Assembly: GCA_023488455.1 (NCBI GenBank)
Contig: JAMDDV010000027.1
Location: 27,442 to 91,441, forward strand
DNA: 64,000 nt
Origin: Actinomycetota bacterium
GTDB lineage: Bacteria > Actinomycetota > Humimicrobiia > Hakubellales > JAMDDV01
Direction of reading: 5' to 3'
This document shows, piece after piece, positions 25,150 to 34,418 of the stretch. How positions within the stretch are numbered: position 1 is the first letter of the stretch; each line of letters begins with the position of its first letter. Below the pieces are notes generated by a model. That model was not told where the DNA came from, ran no database searches, and was given only the letters and a program-made list of their open reading frames with translations. A program made the translations under genes and the position numbers.

Positions 25150-26232
25150 TCAGTAGTTAGCGAGCACCTCAGTACTTCTTGCTTCTATTTTGTCATTTGA
25201 GGAGAGGACCTCAACGATGATCTCAAAGTCAACTTCCTCGCCCATCTCTAAATATCTAACCGTCCCTTCAGCTTTTTCAACCGCCCGGCCTCGAGGGTAA
25301 CTATTTCCTGGCTCCAGTCCAAGGACGTACTCCCTTACTCCAGGGTTTTTCCATTGAGTCAAATATGGGAGGTTGTCTTTCTTGAACTTCATATGCATAC
25401 CCATCCCATTGCTCCTATCAAATTTTTCATTCGACAATATTATGTGAGAATAGCCCTGCCTATCTGCAGGAATATCATGTAGATATACCCTCTCTTTGTA
25501 GTCTGGCTGCGGTGCTTCGATAACATTATAGGAATCAAAATATTTCTTTGCCTCTTCATCACGTGGGACAACTTTACCATTGAACTCGATCAGTTTTGCG
25601 CCCTCATCCAGAAGCGGAAATCCAAAGTTAATATGATAGAGCATCATGACCGGGCTTCTGCGATTTCCAATGTTAGTTACCGTATCGTTTATCTTTATCC
25701 AGAGCCCATCCATAGACATGGTTATTCTTCTCTTAAGCTCAAGGCTGTCAAGAAAAACTCCTGCCTCCTTTGCCTTGCCTTCAACCCAGAAATAGTACTG
25801 ATCGCCTTCCCAACTGCTTCCTGTAGAAATGTCATACCCAAGAGAATTTGAAATCCTGCCATGCAGACCCAGTTCTTCACCATCATCTACGCATGAAGCG
25901 CCCATATAACTTGCCCCGCATGTGCAGAGTAGCCCGCCAAAAAAGGTCCTCAGCCACTCTGTCCCCTGACTTTCATACATAAACGGTGACGTATCGCCTA
26001 CAGTGGATCTCCAGACAAGCGAGGCACCCTTGTAATCAAAATATGAGATATCAAGGCTCCTATCCAGTAATACCAGAGCATATAGCCCAGCTGCATTTTT
26101 AATTTCAGCAACCCTTACTCCTCGACCAGGGCCATCCGTATATTCCATAAATTTAATGCCGCCAAGCTGTGAAATATCTCCCGTTTTTTCCATTAATTCT
26201 TTCTTGGAATATTTCTTACCAAAAATCTCCAT
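25150..26232 (-). CDS. Aldose 1-epimerase-like protein (DUF4432)
   Basis: 360-residue galactose-mutarotase-fold protein. Seen features: GRGVRVAEIKNAAGL early, DRSLDI, an HINFGFP strand in the middle and GLEPGNSYPRGR near 315. These match the DUF4432 group of aldose-epimerase-like proteins often linked to sugar catabolism. A carbohydrate-binding or mutarotase role is likely; substrate unknown. It lies alone between toxin-antitoxin genes, pointing the same way as the BMC operon but separated from it by vapBC. Confidence 0.8.
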   Translation of the reverse strand: MEIFGKKYSKKELMEKTGDISQLGGIKFMEYTDGPGRGVRVAEIKNAAGLYALVLLDRSLDISYFDYKGASLVWRSTVGDTSPFMYESQGTEWLRTFFGGLLCTCGASYMGASCVDDGEELGLHGRISNSLGYDISTGSSWEGDQYYFWVEGKAKEAGVFLDSLELKRRITMSMDGLWIKINDTVTNIGNRRSPVMMLYHINFGFPLLDEGAKLIEFNGKVVPRDEEAKKYFDSYNVIEAPQPDYKERVYLHDIPADRQGYSHIILSNEKFDRSNGMGMHMKFKKDNLPYLTQWKNPGVREYVLGLEPGNSYPRGRAVEKAEGTVRYLEMGEEVDFEIIVEVLSSNDKIEARSTEVLANY

Positions 26233-26322
26233 CTCTGCTCCTTGCCAAAGGACTATAAATAATACCCTCCAATCTTATCTTTTTCCTATGTAAGTTGCAA
26301 ACTCTTAGGGAATAAACGAGTA

Positions 26323-26856
26323 TTAGGATAAAATATTCTCTGATATCTTCTTTACATATGAATTTGCTGTAAGATTATTCGTGAATATGACGATAATTCT
26401 GCCTTTCCCTGTGGCAGATGGAGCAATAATTGCTTCATAACCCAAAGCATGAGCAGAGCTGGCTATGCTGTTAGGTAGAACTACGCTAGCTACTCTTGTT
26501 GCAACTCCAGACACCAATTGATCTTCTTTAACACTCAGTAGTTCAAGGCTTCTCTCATCTGTCAGGTCAAGAACCTTGCTAAGGGATATGTCTATTTCAG
26601 TCACTTTGTATTTATGTTTCAATGGCATTTTGCTCTGGCGTTTTATTTCTGCTAGGCACACATCAGTGGACTCCCCGGTATATAGAGCTCCGAACACTCC
26701 CACTAAATGCCATCTTCCAGAATACTTTAAACTACCTTCAACGCTTAATGGATCATGCTCACTTTGAAGGACGCGGTAACATTTAGTAATAAGTGGAATG
26801 GGCAATATCTCGTTGAGCTTTTTCTTGAAATCAACAAGGTCATCTGCCATCAGCAA
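26323..26856 (-). CDS. RES-domain toxin
   Basis: 177 residues. The RES core is visible as CYRVLQSEHDPLSVEGSLKY then SGRWHLVGV and YTGESTDVCLAEI, supplying the Arg, Tyr and Glu residues of the family, with a Ser-rich IASSAHALGYEAI region near the C-terminus. RES toxins (MbcT type) degrade NAD+. Partner antitoxin is 27 bases upstream. Met1 or Met3 could start it. Confidence 0.88.
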   Translation of the reverse strand: MLMADDLVDFKKKLNEILPIPLITKCYRVLQSEHDPLSVEGSLKYSGRWHLVGVFGALYTGESTDVCLAEIKRQSKMPLKHKYKVTEIDISLSKVLDLTDERSLELLSVKEDQLVSGVATRVASVVLPNSIASSAHALGYEAIIAPSATGKGRIIVIFTNNLTANSYVKKISENILS

Positions 26857-26883
26857 ATATCAAAATGTTTAGCCTCACAACCC

Positions 26884-27246
26884 TTAACTAAAATTCCCCC
26901 ACTCCATATTACCAAGTAAATCTATAATTCCCTGTATGCCCTTCTCTGGAGATTCCGCAGATATGATCTCTCTAATTGGTGTGCGACCTCCCAATGATTC
27001 ATTAGGTGTATTCAACCACTCTTCTATATTTTTCTCATCAAACGTATTCAATAGCTTTTCGCTGAGTTCTTTTATCTTTAATATTACCCTGGTTGACTTC
27101 AGATTTGGGTGGATACTGTTCTTATTCTCCCAGCGGATGAGATTTCTTGTACTTACCCCTAACACTTTCGCAAACATCTCCTGAGAAAAGCCCAATTCGC
27201 CTCTTATCTCTTTTATATCTTTAGTGTTAATCAGATTAGCCTTCAC
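26884..27246 (-). CDS. Xre/MbcA/ParS-family antitoxin of RES toxin
   Basis: 120 residues. N-terminal helix-turn-helix (LGFSQEMFAKVLGVSTRNLI, about 18-37) and C-terminal MbcA/ParS toxin-binding region with WLNTPNESLGGRTPI (about 82-96) and GIIDLLGNMEWG. GTG start. It binds and blocks the RES toxin and should repress the operon through the palindrome just upstream. Confidence 0.9.
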   Translation of the reverse strand: MKANLINTKDIKEIRGELGFSQEMFAKVLGVSTRNLIRWENKNSIHPNLKSTRVILKIKELSEKLLNTFDEKNIEEWLNTPNESLGGRTPIREIISAESPEKGIQGIIDLLGNMEWGNFS

Positions 27247-27271
27247 CTAATTCATACTTCCTTCTAATATA

Positions 27272-27299
27272 AATAATATTTTTGATATCAAATATTATT
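27272..27299 (-). promoter_or_regulatory. Palindromic operator upstream of RES-Xre pair
   Basis: AATAATATT (27272-27280) and AATATTATT (27291-27299) are perfect inverted arms around a TTTGATATCA centre, 26 bases before the antitoxin start. It is a natural binding site for the Xre-type antitoxin. The rest of the 249-base interval up to the Lon gene shows nothing further that I can name. Confidence 0.5.
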
Positions 27300-27495
27300 A
27301 TAATTATGTCATGACAAAAATCAATAGAGTACACGTGCTCTGTTCTAATCGTCAATCACTTATTGAGTTTTTATACTTTCACCCTAAAAAACATAGCAAG
27401 CAGTACCTTTAAAAGGTTATCCTATGCATTAAATTCATTCTTAGTAACAACTGTTGTATTCTGACTAATCAATAAAACTATTTTTTGTATAGTGG

Positions 27496-29937
27496 TTATT
27501 TCTTTTCTTCAGCTCTCTCGGAGTAAAAATCTTTATAAAATTCAGCCATATCCCTAAGCCGTGCATCAGTAAGATAATTCATTGTCCCTTCAGGATAGGT
27601 GCCATCTTCTCTTTTTTCCCCTGCCTCGATGCCAGCTAATACCTCCATGCCTTCATCAATTCTCGAAATAGAATATATATGAAACTTTCCCTGCTTGACA
27701 GCCTCGACAACCTCCTCATCAAGCATGAGGTTTTTTAGATTCTTCTCGGGAATCATCACGCCCTGCGTTCCTGTAAGGCCCTTTGCCTTACAGACCTTGA
27801 AGAAGCCCTCTATCTTCTGGTTCACACCACCTATCGGCTGGATCTCACCCTTCTGGTTAACCGAGCCCGTTACTGCTATATCCTGTCTTAACGGCAGGTT
27901 GCTTATGCTTGAAAGGACGGCATAAAGTTCTGCAGAAGAAGCACTATCGCCTTCAACACCTTCATAGGACTGCTCAAAGCAGATGCTTGCAGAAAGAGAC
28001 AGCGGTTTATCCTGTGCATATTTCCAGCCCAGATAACCGCTTAAGATTAAGATACCCTTATCGTGAATACTTCCGCTCAACTGGGATTCTCGTTCGATAT
28101 TTATTATCCCTCCACGACCAAGAAATGTCTTTGCCGTTATCCTGGACGGTTTGCCAAAACTGATGTCACCCAAACTATAAACGCTGAGTCCATTAATCTG
28201 ACCTGCCACCTGTCCCTCTATATCTATCATTATCACACCGCGGATTATTAAATCTCTTATGTGTTCCTCAATAAGATTATGCCGGAATATCTTCTCATCA
28301 AGCGCCTTCTGCACATCCTCTGCTGTGATTAGTTCATCACCATTATTGCAAGCCCAGTAATCAGATTCCATTGCGATTTCCTTGATCTTTGCAAACCTCG
28401 ATGTCAGCTTTTCCTGATCGCCGGCAAGTCGCACTCCATACTCAATTATTTTTGCAACTGCTTTCTTATCAAAATGCTTCAATCCGTGTTCCTCGCAGCA
28501 GTGACTTATAAATGAACCGTAAGCTTCCAGATTTTCTTCGCTGCGGTTGATTTCAAAATCAAAGTCTGCTTTCACACGGAAAATCTCCCAGAAATCTTCA
28601 TCATACGCAGAAAGCATATGATAAAAAATATTATCACCGATCAAAACAACCTTGACATCGACAGGCATAGGCTGTGGTTTAAGCCCCTGTGGAGCAATGA
28701 GACCAAACTGCTCAAAAGGGTCCTCTATGCCGAGCTCTCCATTCTTAATGGTCCTCTTGAGTGTCTCCCATACTCCTATATTTGTAAATACATCACGTAC
28801 ATTCAGTAGAAGATAGCCACTGTTTGCAAGGTGAAATGATCCTGCTTTCAACATAGTATGATCGCTTAAATACCCTCCCAGGAAAAAGCGTCTCTCGATC
28901 TTTCCAAACAGATTACCGTAAGTAGGATTGCTTTCAATTATCACTGGTGGGCCAACTGTCGTGCTATTATCAACAAAGACATTTATTCGGAAAGGAAGAT
29001 ATGGATCCCTTCCTGCCAACATCTGGGAAGGCTGAAATGTAAATGGCGGTGCGACGGTTTCCTCAGCTGTTTTAAACAGCTCGAGATTATTTAAAGTATA
29101 GCTTTTCAAATCCCTGATAAATTGGTCCAATGACTTAATGCCTCCATATTTCTTCAGCATATCGTCAAAAAGATTGGACACTGTGAATTCACCGATGTCG
29201 TAGTCCGTTTTTTGTAATTTTGACGTAACATCTTTTTCCAGATCTCTGATCTTCCCAAAGCTCTCATCTACGAGCTTCATCAGTTCATCGCGCTTCCCAT
29301 CGATAAGTTTTTTCGTCTCGGGAGTCAGGGATAGATATTCCTCTCTTGACATCGGCTTTCCATCAGCCATAGGTACAAGGACAGGTCCGACTGTAGTTAT
29401 CTGCAGCATGAAACCACTCTGGCGCGCCCTTTCCTCGAGCTCCCTCACGATCTCACCCTGATATCTCTGTCCCTCTTCCAAAAGTCCCTTCCTTTTGTCC
29501 TGATATTCTTCGCTGGAGAAAGCCTTCAGGAGGTCCTCTTTTATTTTCTTTAGAAGATTTTCAACATCAGTTGCGAAATCCTTTCCACTTCCTTTTGGCA
29601 AGCTAACTATCTGTGCCCTGTCGGGATCCTGGAAATTGTATATGTAGCACTGATCATCTGGTTTAAATTCTCCTTCTTTCTTTTCGCGTTCCTTGATCAC
29701 CTTCTGAATATATGATTTGACCGCAGATACTTTACCCGTTCCGGTCAGACCAGCAACATACATGTTGTAACCGTGCTGTTTCATTGAAAGCCCGAACTCA
29801 ATTGCCTTAATTGCTCTATCCTGACCGATAAACTCCCTCAGGGGTAACAGATCCTTTGTGCTATCGAACTTCAGTCTGGCAGGATCACATCTCCACCTTA
29901 ACTTATCAGCTTCTACTTCATACTTTCCTATATCCAT
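27496..29937 (-). CDS. Lon-family ATP-dependent protease (LonB-like, AAA_32)
   Basis: 813 residues. Walker A GLTGTGK (63-69) lies near the N-terminus and is followed by a long coiled insertion (about 130-290), as in AAA_32-type Lon homologues. The S16 protease domain is at the C-terminus with catalytic Ser in EGDSASSAE and catalytic Lys in GGVNQKIEG. It has no membrane segment and no N-terminal LAN domain, unlike classic Lon. Role is probably quality control; proteases of this class also degrade antitoxins, which may be relevant beside several such pairs. Confidence 0.92.
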   Translation of the reverse strand: MDIGKYEVEADKLRWRCDPARLKFDSTKDLLPLREFIGQDRAIKAIEFGLSMKQHGYNMYVAGLTGTGKVSAVKSYIQKVIKEREKKEGEFKPDDQCYIYNFQDPDRAQIVSLPKGSGKDFATDVENLLKKIKEDLLKAFSSEEYQDKRKGLLEEGQRYQGEIVRELEERARQSGFMLQITTVGPVLVPMADGKPMSREEYLSLTPETKKLIDGKRDELMKLVDESFGKIRDLEKDVTSKLQKTDYDIGEFTVSNLFDDMLKKYGGIKSLDQFIRDLKSYTLNNLELFKTAEETVAPPFTFQPSQMLAGRDPYLPFRINVFVDNSTTVGPPVIIESNPTYGNLFGKIERRFFLGGYLSDHTMLKAGSFHLANSGYLLLNVRDVFTNIGVWETLKRTIKNGELGIEDPFEQFGLIAPQGLKPQPMPVDVKVVLIGDNIFYHMLSAYDEDFWEIFRVKADFDFEINRSEENLEAYGSFISHCCEEHGLKHFDKKAVAKIIEYGVRLAGDQEKLTSRFAKIKEIAMESDYWACNNGDELITAEDVQKALDEKIFRHNLIEEHIRDLIIRGVIMIDIEGQVAGQINGLSVYSLGDISFGKPSRITAKTFLGRGGIINIERESQLSGSIHDKGILILSGYLGWKYAQDKPLSLSASICFEQSYEGVEGDSASSAELYAVLSSISNLPLRQDIAVTGSVNQKGEIQPIGGVNQKIEGFFKVCKAKGLTGTQGVMIPEKNLKNLMLDEEVVEAVKQGKFHIYSISRIDEGMEVLAGIEAGEKREDGTYPEGTMNYLTDARLRDMAEFYKDFYSERAEEKK

Positions 29938-29989
29938 TGTTCATCTCCCAAGATACGTTCCTAAAAATTAAATAAGGGTGAGCTTACGC

Positions 29990-30487
29990 CTAACTAACAC
30001 CAGGATAAAACAGGTTAAGCTCACTGACTCTTTCGAAGTCATTATCATTCGAAGCCAAATTCCCATCACAAAATGAAAATGAATAGTGCGCAATCAATGA
30101 ATCGAGCATGAGAAGACCATATTTATCCCTAAACCTCTGACTTGATCTAACATCATCATATGATAGTGGAATTATATGCTCAACGACTTTTTCGATCTCG
30201 CCTGATTTACTATAATAATCACTGAGGTTTTTCACAGCATCGGGATTACTTCTTAATTTCTTTACCATGTCGCCAGAAGATATTGCGTTTTTTTGCACGG
30301 CTTCAACCTGCATTAGTTTATGCATTACCTCCAAAATTACATTGAGAGAGGTATATGCGATCAGCTCTCCCTTACTGCACCTCAGCAAAAAATTGGTGCT
30401 CGAATCAGAACTGCCAATGAAATGATAAATGAAAATATTTGAATCAATGAATACCCTACTACCAGCTCTCAAGTCATCTAGATTCAA
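29990..30487 (-). CDS. PIN-domain toxin (VapC-like)
   Basis: 165-residue PIN protein: VFIDSNIFIYHF (Asp15) near the N-terminus, ILEVMHKL with the second acidic residue, LLMLDSLIAHYS (Asp about 134) and SNDNDFERV near the end. It starts 14 bases inside the end of the upstream antitoxin gene. Slightly longer than typical VapC. Confidence 0.85.
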   Translation of the reverse strand: MNLDDLRAGSRVFIDSNIFIYHFIGSSDSSTNFLLRCSKGELIAYTSLNVILEVMHKLMQVEAVQKNAISSGDMVKKLRSNPDAVKNLSDYYSKSGEIEKVVEHIIPLSYDDVRSSQRFRDKYGLLMLDSLIAHYSFSFCDGNLASNDNDFERVSELNLFYPGVS

Positions 30488-30725
30488 AGATGTCTTCCCT
30501 TGCAGATTCCATTACTTCTTTAAAAGATTTGTCATCGACTTTAAAGAAACCTTTGCTGCTCAAAACAGCTTGTGCGTTTTCGGGAGAAAATTTCATCTTC
30601 CTTTTTATATACTCGGTTATCGCCTCTTCAATAAACTCGTTGAATTTTTTGTTTTCCCTTACGGCAAATACCTTGGCACTTATGTAAATATCCTCATCTA
30701 TTGATGTTCCAATCTTTCTTTTCAT
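30474..30725 (-). CDS. Antitoxin-like ribbon-helix-helix protein
   Basis: About 83 residues starting MKRKIGTSIDEDIYISAKVF, with the basic strand and two helices of RHH antitoxins (FNEFIEEAITEYIKRK), then a variable C-terminus for toxin binding. A longer frame begins at 30785, but that start lies inside the promoter, so I use ATG 30725 (30737 is also possible). Paired with the PIN toxin it overlaps. Confidence 0.78.
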   Translation of the reverse strand: MKRKIGTSIDEDIYISAKVFAVRENKKFNEFIEEAITEYIKRKMKFSPENAQAVLSSKGFFKVDDKSFKEVMESAREDIFESR

Positions 30726-30756
30726 GAACCTCACCATTAAGTGCATTATGCCTTGA

Positions 30757-30795
30757 ATTATATAGATATCAAGAAAAAATTGCAATATTCTTGAT
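30757..30795 (-). promoter_or_regulatory. Promoter and inverted-repeat operator of PIN/RHH pair
   Basis: Minus-strand TTGCAA (30780-30785) and TATAAT (30757-30762) are 17 bases apart. ATCAAGAA (30768-30775) and TTCTTGAT (30788-30795) form an 8-base-arm inverted repeat across the -35. The start point near 30750 gives a 25-base leader to ATG 30725. Confidence 0.65.
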
Positions 30796-30882
30796 TAATA
30801 TGCAAATACTAATCGCTAACCCTTAAAACTGCTAAAAATAAGCTTAATGGATTAAAAAAATAGGTATAAAGCTATACTTATT

Positions 30883-32382
30883 TTAGTATAAGGAGACCAT
30901 CCTGAAATGAATTCCGATGATTGAAAACCCAATGGTATATGGGAAAAGCCCCGGGTGTCTGAAAATGCTCCAGAAAAATAACTTCCAGTAATATATACGC
31001 CCTCTTTTTCTGATGCCCAATCTCCATATCGATGTAAATAATGCCTTAATGTGATAAAGGCGAAGTCGGGATAAGTTTCCTTTTGCAGGTTTATATTCCC
31101 TTAAAAATGTCCTTATCCTTTCATAATAAAACTTAGGTGAATAGATCGTATCCAGAATCCGTTTATGTCCATTTAGCAGATCCTGATGATCCATCTTGGG
31201 GATAAAATTAAGAGCGGAAGCTATGGTATTATTAGCACTGCTCTCCTTGACAAGCCTATTTGTTTTCAAAAGACGCTCATGGAGTCTTGTTTTTGGAAGT
31301 GCAGTCAGGAGGCCGACCATTGCTGTTACAATCCCACTTTTTTGAATGAAATCAATCTGGCGCTGGAAAATCGATGGCTTATCGCTGTCAAAACCAACAA
31401 TAAAACCTGCCTGAACTTCCATTCCTGCATTTTGGATCTTCTTGACCGATTCCATAAGATTTCTATTTTTATTTTGAGATTTGTTGGCTTCCTCAAGACT
31501 ATCATTGTCAGGAGACTCAATTCCTATGAAAACCGAGTTAATGCCGGCCTTAACCATTAACCTCATCAGTTCCTCATCATCGGCTAAATTTATTGAAGCT
31601 TGCGTGTTAAAAGTGAAAGGACGGCCTCTCTTCTTTTGCCAATCAATAATAACAGGTAGCAATTCGTTCTTAACGTTCCTTTTATTGCCAATAAAGTTGT
31701 CATCTACGAAAAAGACACCTGCACGCCAACCGTGATTGTAAAGTGCATCAAGTTCGCTGATTATTTGTTCCTTGGTTTTGAACCTGGGAGTATGTCCGTT
31801 AAGCCTCACTACATCGCAGAATTCACAATCAAAAGGACAACCCCTGGAATATTGGATTGACATGGAGTTATATCTTGAAAGATTGATCAAGCTCCACTGG
31901 GGAATAACAGATTTTGTTATATCGGGAAACTTTTGTGTAAAATAAATTCTTTCTAGAGAACCTTTTTCAAGATCATCTAAGAATGTTTTTATAGTTTCTT
32001 CAACCTCACCGAGCACAAGGTGATCAACTTCAGGAAAGTCTTCATAACCTGTTGTAAAAAGTGGTCCTCCGGCAACAATGGGTTTTCCAAGTCTCTTTAC
32101 TCTATTAATCACTCTTTTAGATGATTCTTTCTGGACAAGCATGGCGCTTATAAAAACATAATCTGCCCATTTTATATCTTCATCTTTTAATATCTCACAG
32201 TTCATATCGATCAACTTTTTGTTCCAATTTTCAGGAAGCATGGCAGAGAGAGTTAAAAGTCCTAATGGAGGATAAGCAGCTTTCTTACCAATTATTTTCA
32301 GGGCATTACTAAAGCTCCAGAAAGTCTCCGTGCAGTTTGGATAAACAAGTAAAATATTTTTATTTAAACAACTCCTATTCAT
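30883..32382 (-). CDS. B12-binding radical SAM protein (DUF4070 type)
   Basis: 499 residues: N-terminal cobalamin-binding fold (about 10-150, with PPLGLLTLSAMLP and a GGPLF strand), radical SAM core with CPFDCEFCD (CxxxCxxC, about 178-186) and VFFVDDNFIGN, and a C-terminal DUF4070-like region. Related proteins carry out methylations or rearrangements with cobalamin. No partner genes nearby identify the substrate. Flanked by toxin-antitoxin genes; no clear operon mate. Confidence 0.87.
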   Translation of the reverse strand: MNRSCLNKNILLVYPNCTETFWSFSNALKIIGKKAAYPPLGLLTLSAMLPENWNKKLIDMNCEILKDEDIKWADYVFISAMLVQKESSKRVINRVKRLGKPIVAGGPLFTTGYEDFPEVDHLVLGEVEETIKTFLDDLEKGSLERIYFTQKFPDITKSVIPQWSLINLSRYNSMSIQYSRGCPFDCEFCDVVRLNGHTPRFKTKEQIISELDALYNHGWRAGVFFVDDNFIGNKRNVKNELLPVIIDWQKKRGRPFTFNTQASINLADDEELMRLMVKAGINSVFIGIESPDNDSLEEANKSQNKNRNLMESVKKIQNAGMEVQAGFIVGFDSDKPSIFQRQIDFIQKSGIVTAMVGLLTALPKTRLHERLLKTNRLVKESSANNTIASALNFIPKMDHQDLLNGHKRILDTIYSPKFYYERIRTFLREYKPAKGNLSRLRLYHIKALFTSIWRLGIRKRGRIYYWKLFFWSIFRHPGLFPYTIGFSIIGIHFRMVSLY

Positions 32383-32474
32383 TTATACTTAACCCCATTC
32401 CAGCTCAATTTAAGTATTACCAAAAAACAAATTTGAAAAATTTTGACAGATAATAGGATGAAAGTAAAGCAGAG

Positions 32475-32519
32475 TTGCAAATTTGTTAATATGTGTATAA
32501 AATAAAAAATTATGTGTAT
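32475..32519 (+). promoter_or_regulatory. Promoter and direct-repeat operator of second vapBC pair
   Basis: TTGCAA (32475-32480) and TAAAAT (32498-32503) are 17 bases apart. TATGTGTAT occurs at 32490-32498 and 32511-32519, 21 bases or two helical turns apart, the first overlapping the -10. AGGTGAGG at 32533-32540 is the ribosome binding site. Confidence 0.65.
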
Positions 32520-32547
32520 TATTAAAATTAAAAGGTGAGGTTAAATT

Positions 32548-32748
32548 ATGCGAACAAACATCGTAATCGATGATGATCTTGTAAAGGATGGTTTAATCAT
32601 TACAGGACTTAAAACTAAAAAAGAGCTAGTAAACTATGCACTAAAAGAACTGATTAGAAGAAAAAAGATGTATGAAATACTTAATTTAAAAGGAAAAATT
32701 GACTGGAACGCTAACTTAGAGGAAATGCGTGAGAATAGGAAATGGTAA
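32548..32748 (+). CDS. vapB: VapB-family antitoxin
   Basis: 66-residue RHH antitoxin of the DUF2191 type: MRTNIVIDDDLVKDGLIITG, then KTKKELVNYALKELIRRKKM, then a C-terminal toxin-binding tail WNANLEEMRENR. ATG is 7 bases after AGGTGAGG. Stop overlaps the toxin start by 7 bases. Confidence 0.93.
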   Translation: MRTNIVIDDDLVKDGLIITGLKTKKELVNYALKELIRRKKMYEILNLKGKIDWNANLEEMRENRKW

Positions 32749-33134
32749 TTGTTGACACATCGGTTTGGATAGACTTCCTCAAAGGTATTGAAAATAAGAA
32801 AACTCAAAAGCTAAGCTCTTTAGAAGACCAAAAAATAGATATCTACACAACTGGCTTGATAATAAGCGAAATTTTAAGCGGTATTAAGAGCAATGTGATA
32901 TTTAAGGAATTAGAAAGCAAATTGTTGAACCTTCAAATAGTAAATCCAATATATCCATCAACATATATAAATGCAGCAACAATTTATAGAGATGGAAGGA
33001 AACAGGGAATAACCATAAGAAAAATGATAGATTGCTTAATAGCTCAACTTGCTATTGAAAATAGCTTATTTCTGCTTCACAAAGATGAAGACTTTGATAA
33101 AATAGCTACTTTCACAAATTTAAAAATATATTGA
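32742..33134 (+). CDS. vapC: VapC PIN-domain toxin
   Basis: 130-residue PIN toxin with MVIVDTSVWIDFLKG (Asp5), LIISEILSG (Glu about 47), MIDCLIAQLA (Asp about 97) and HKDEDFDKIA at the end. All four acidic positions are present, so probably active. Its TGA stop lies inside the TTGACA of the next promoter. Confidence 0.94.
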   Translation: MVIVDTSVWIDFLKGIENKKTQKLSSLEDQKIDIYTTGLIISEILSGIKSNVIFKELESKLLNLQIVNPIYPSTYINAATIYRDGRKQGITIRKMIDCLIAQLAIENSLFLLHKDEDFDKIATFTNLKIY

Positions 33135-33181
33135 CAAAAAACCTATTTTCATTATAATGGATGTCATTACATATATGTGTA
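33131..33181 (+). promoter_or_regulatory. Consensus promoter nested in preceding vapC stop, with operator
   Basis: TTGACA (33131-33136) and TATAAT (33153-33158) are 16 bases apart, a perfect-hexamer sigma70 promoter. The -35 includes the TGA stop of the upstream toxin gene. TACATATATGTGTA (33168-33181) has TACA/TGTA arms at the start point and could be the antitoxin operator. Confidence 0.7.
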
Positions 33182-33194
33182 TATAAGGAAATAG

Positions 33195-33446
33195 ATGAAA
33201 AAATTGAACATATACTTTGATGATAATCAATATGAGAACTTAAGAGAAAAAGCCTATAAGAATAAAACCACAATGTCGGAAATCATTAGGGAGGCAGTTG
33301 ACGAATATCTAAAAGCGAAAGATAAGAAAAATATAAGAAGAATTGAAGACGATCCAATTTTTGAGATAATTGGAATGTTTGATTCTGGCATAGGTGACCT
33401 CGGCATAAACCATGACAAATATCTCTATGATGAACCCAAGAAATAA
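33195..33446 (+). CDS. Ribbon-helix-helix (CopG-like) antitoxin
   Basis: 83 residues: MKKLNIYFDDNQYENLREKA gives the strand and helix 1, TTMSEIIREAVDEYLKAK helix 2, then an acidic C-terminal tail. AAGGAAATAG precedes the ATG. Overlaps the PIN gene by about 35 bases, so the two are coupled. Confidence 0.85.
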   Translation: MKKLNIYFDDNQYENLREKAYKNKTTMSEIIREAVDEYLKAKDKKNIRRIEDDPIFEIIGMFDSGIGDLGINHDKYLYDEPKK

Positions 33447-33846
33447 AATATTTGTTGACACAAGTGCCCTTCTACCGCTTAGCGATAAAAGTGATGGGGA
33501 TCACATAAAAATGTCCAATATTTTTAAGGAAATCACGAAGAATAGCGTAGAGCTAATTATTACAGATCATGTTTTTTCTGAAATTCTTACCTTAATTAAA
33601 AGAAAAATGAATAGCTACCATGCAATAAAAATGGGTGACCTGATAAGGCAATCCGAGATAATAGAAGTCTATTCGCCAAGTAACACTGACAAAGAGCTTG
33701 CATGGGATATATTTAAAAAATATTCAGACCAGGATTTCAGCTATACAGATTGCATCAGTTTTGCTGTAATGAAAAATCTAAAAATCAAAGAGGTCCTTAC
33801 CCTTGACAAAGATTTTTCAATTTTTGGATTTGAATTGTTGAGTTAA
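33412..33846 (+). CDS. PIN-domain toxin (VapC-like)
   Basis: Up to 144 residues with KIFVDTSALLPL (first Asp), VFSEILTLI (Glu), YTDCISFAVM (Asp) and TLDKDFSIFGF at the end. Start is uncertain: ATG 33412, 33427 and 33430 are in frame and none has a clear ribosome binding site, so coupling to the overlapping antitoxin is likely. Confidence 0.87.
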   Translation: MTNISMMNPRNKIFVDTSALLPLSDKSDGDHIKMSNIFKEITKNSVELIITDHVFSEILTLIKRKMNSYHAIKMGDLIRQSEIIEVYSPSNTDKELAWDIFKKYSDQDFSYTDCISFAVMKNLKIKEVLTLDKDFSIFGFELLS

Positions 33847-33902
33847 AAATTGTCAAAATAAGATCAACCCGCTGGTATTCCTTATATGCTCCAAATCTAA
33901 AT

Positions 33903-34418
33903 CTAATAATTCTCTAATAGTCTGATTTCTATTTTCTTGTTGTTGTAATTTGTATAATTCAAAAATAATGAGCTGTCGTCTGTTATTAGGTTCCCATTAA
34001 AATGTTCTGCAGTTGCAATAAATATACAATCATAAACACTTTCATTTATATCTATTGCTATTTTAGTTGCATTTTTTAAGATATCTTTATTAATATAAAA
34101 AATAATCCCAAGATTGAATAATTTATCTAGTATATCCAAATGAACATTCTGATATTTCTTAATTTTATTTCTTAAAATATTTGCCAGCTCAAATGCAGAC
34201 AGCTCTGGTATTATTATTTTTACCTCATCATTTAAATACTGGTTTAAAATAAATTCTGCTTTTTTTGTATTTTTCTCATCATCCTTAAAAAACCACTTCA
34301 CAACAACGGAAGTGTCCAGGACCATTCTGCTCTTTTTGTTAAAAGAACTTATTAAACCTTCAGAAATTATGAAAATATCTTCATTTATCTGTGCTTCTAT
34401 ATCACTATATTCAGCCAT
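33903..34418 (-). CDS. PIN-domain toxin (VapC-like)
   Basis: 171 residues; a PIN domain starts at about residue 32 (MVLDTSVVVKWFF) after an unusual 31-residue N-terminal extension. Other acidic positions are in LSAFELANIL, SVYDCIFIATA and ITDDSSLF. A start at Met32 (34325) would give a standard-length toxin. Met1 overlaps the end of the antitoxin gene by 8 bases, favouring the long form. Points toward the previous plus-strand pair. Confidence 0.86.
   Translation of the reverse strand: MAEYSDIEAQINEDIFIISEGLISSFNKKSRMVLDTSVVVKWFFKDDEKNTKKAEFILNQYLNDEVKIIIPELSAFELANILRNKIKKYQNVHLDILDKLFNLGIIFYINKDILKNATKIAIDINESVYDCIFIATAEHFNGNLITDDSSLFLNYTNYNNKKIEIRLLENY

Noticed and set aside
30726..30785. 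Longer N-terminus of the RHH antitoxin
   Set aside because: The extra codons cover a consensus promoter and operator and add residues not seen in the family.
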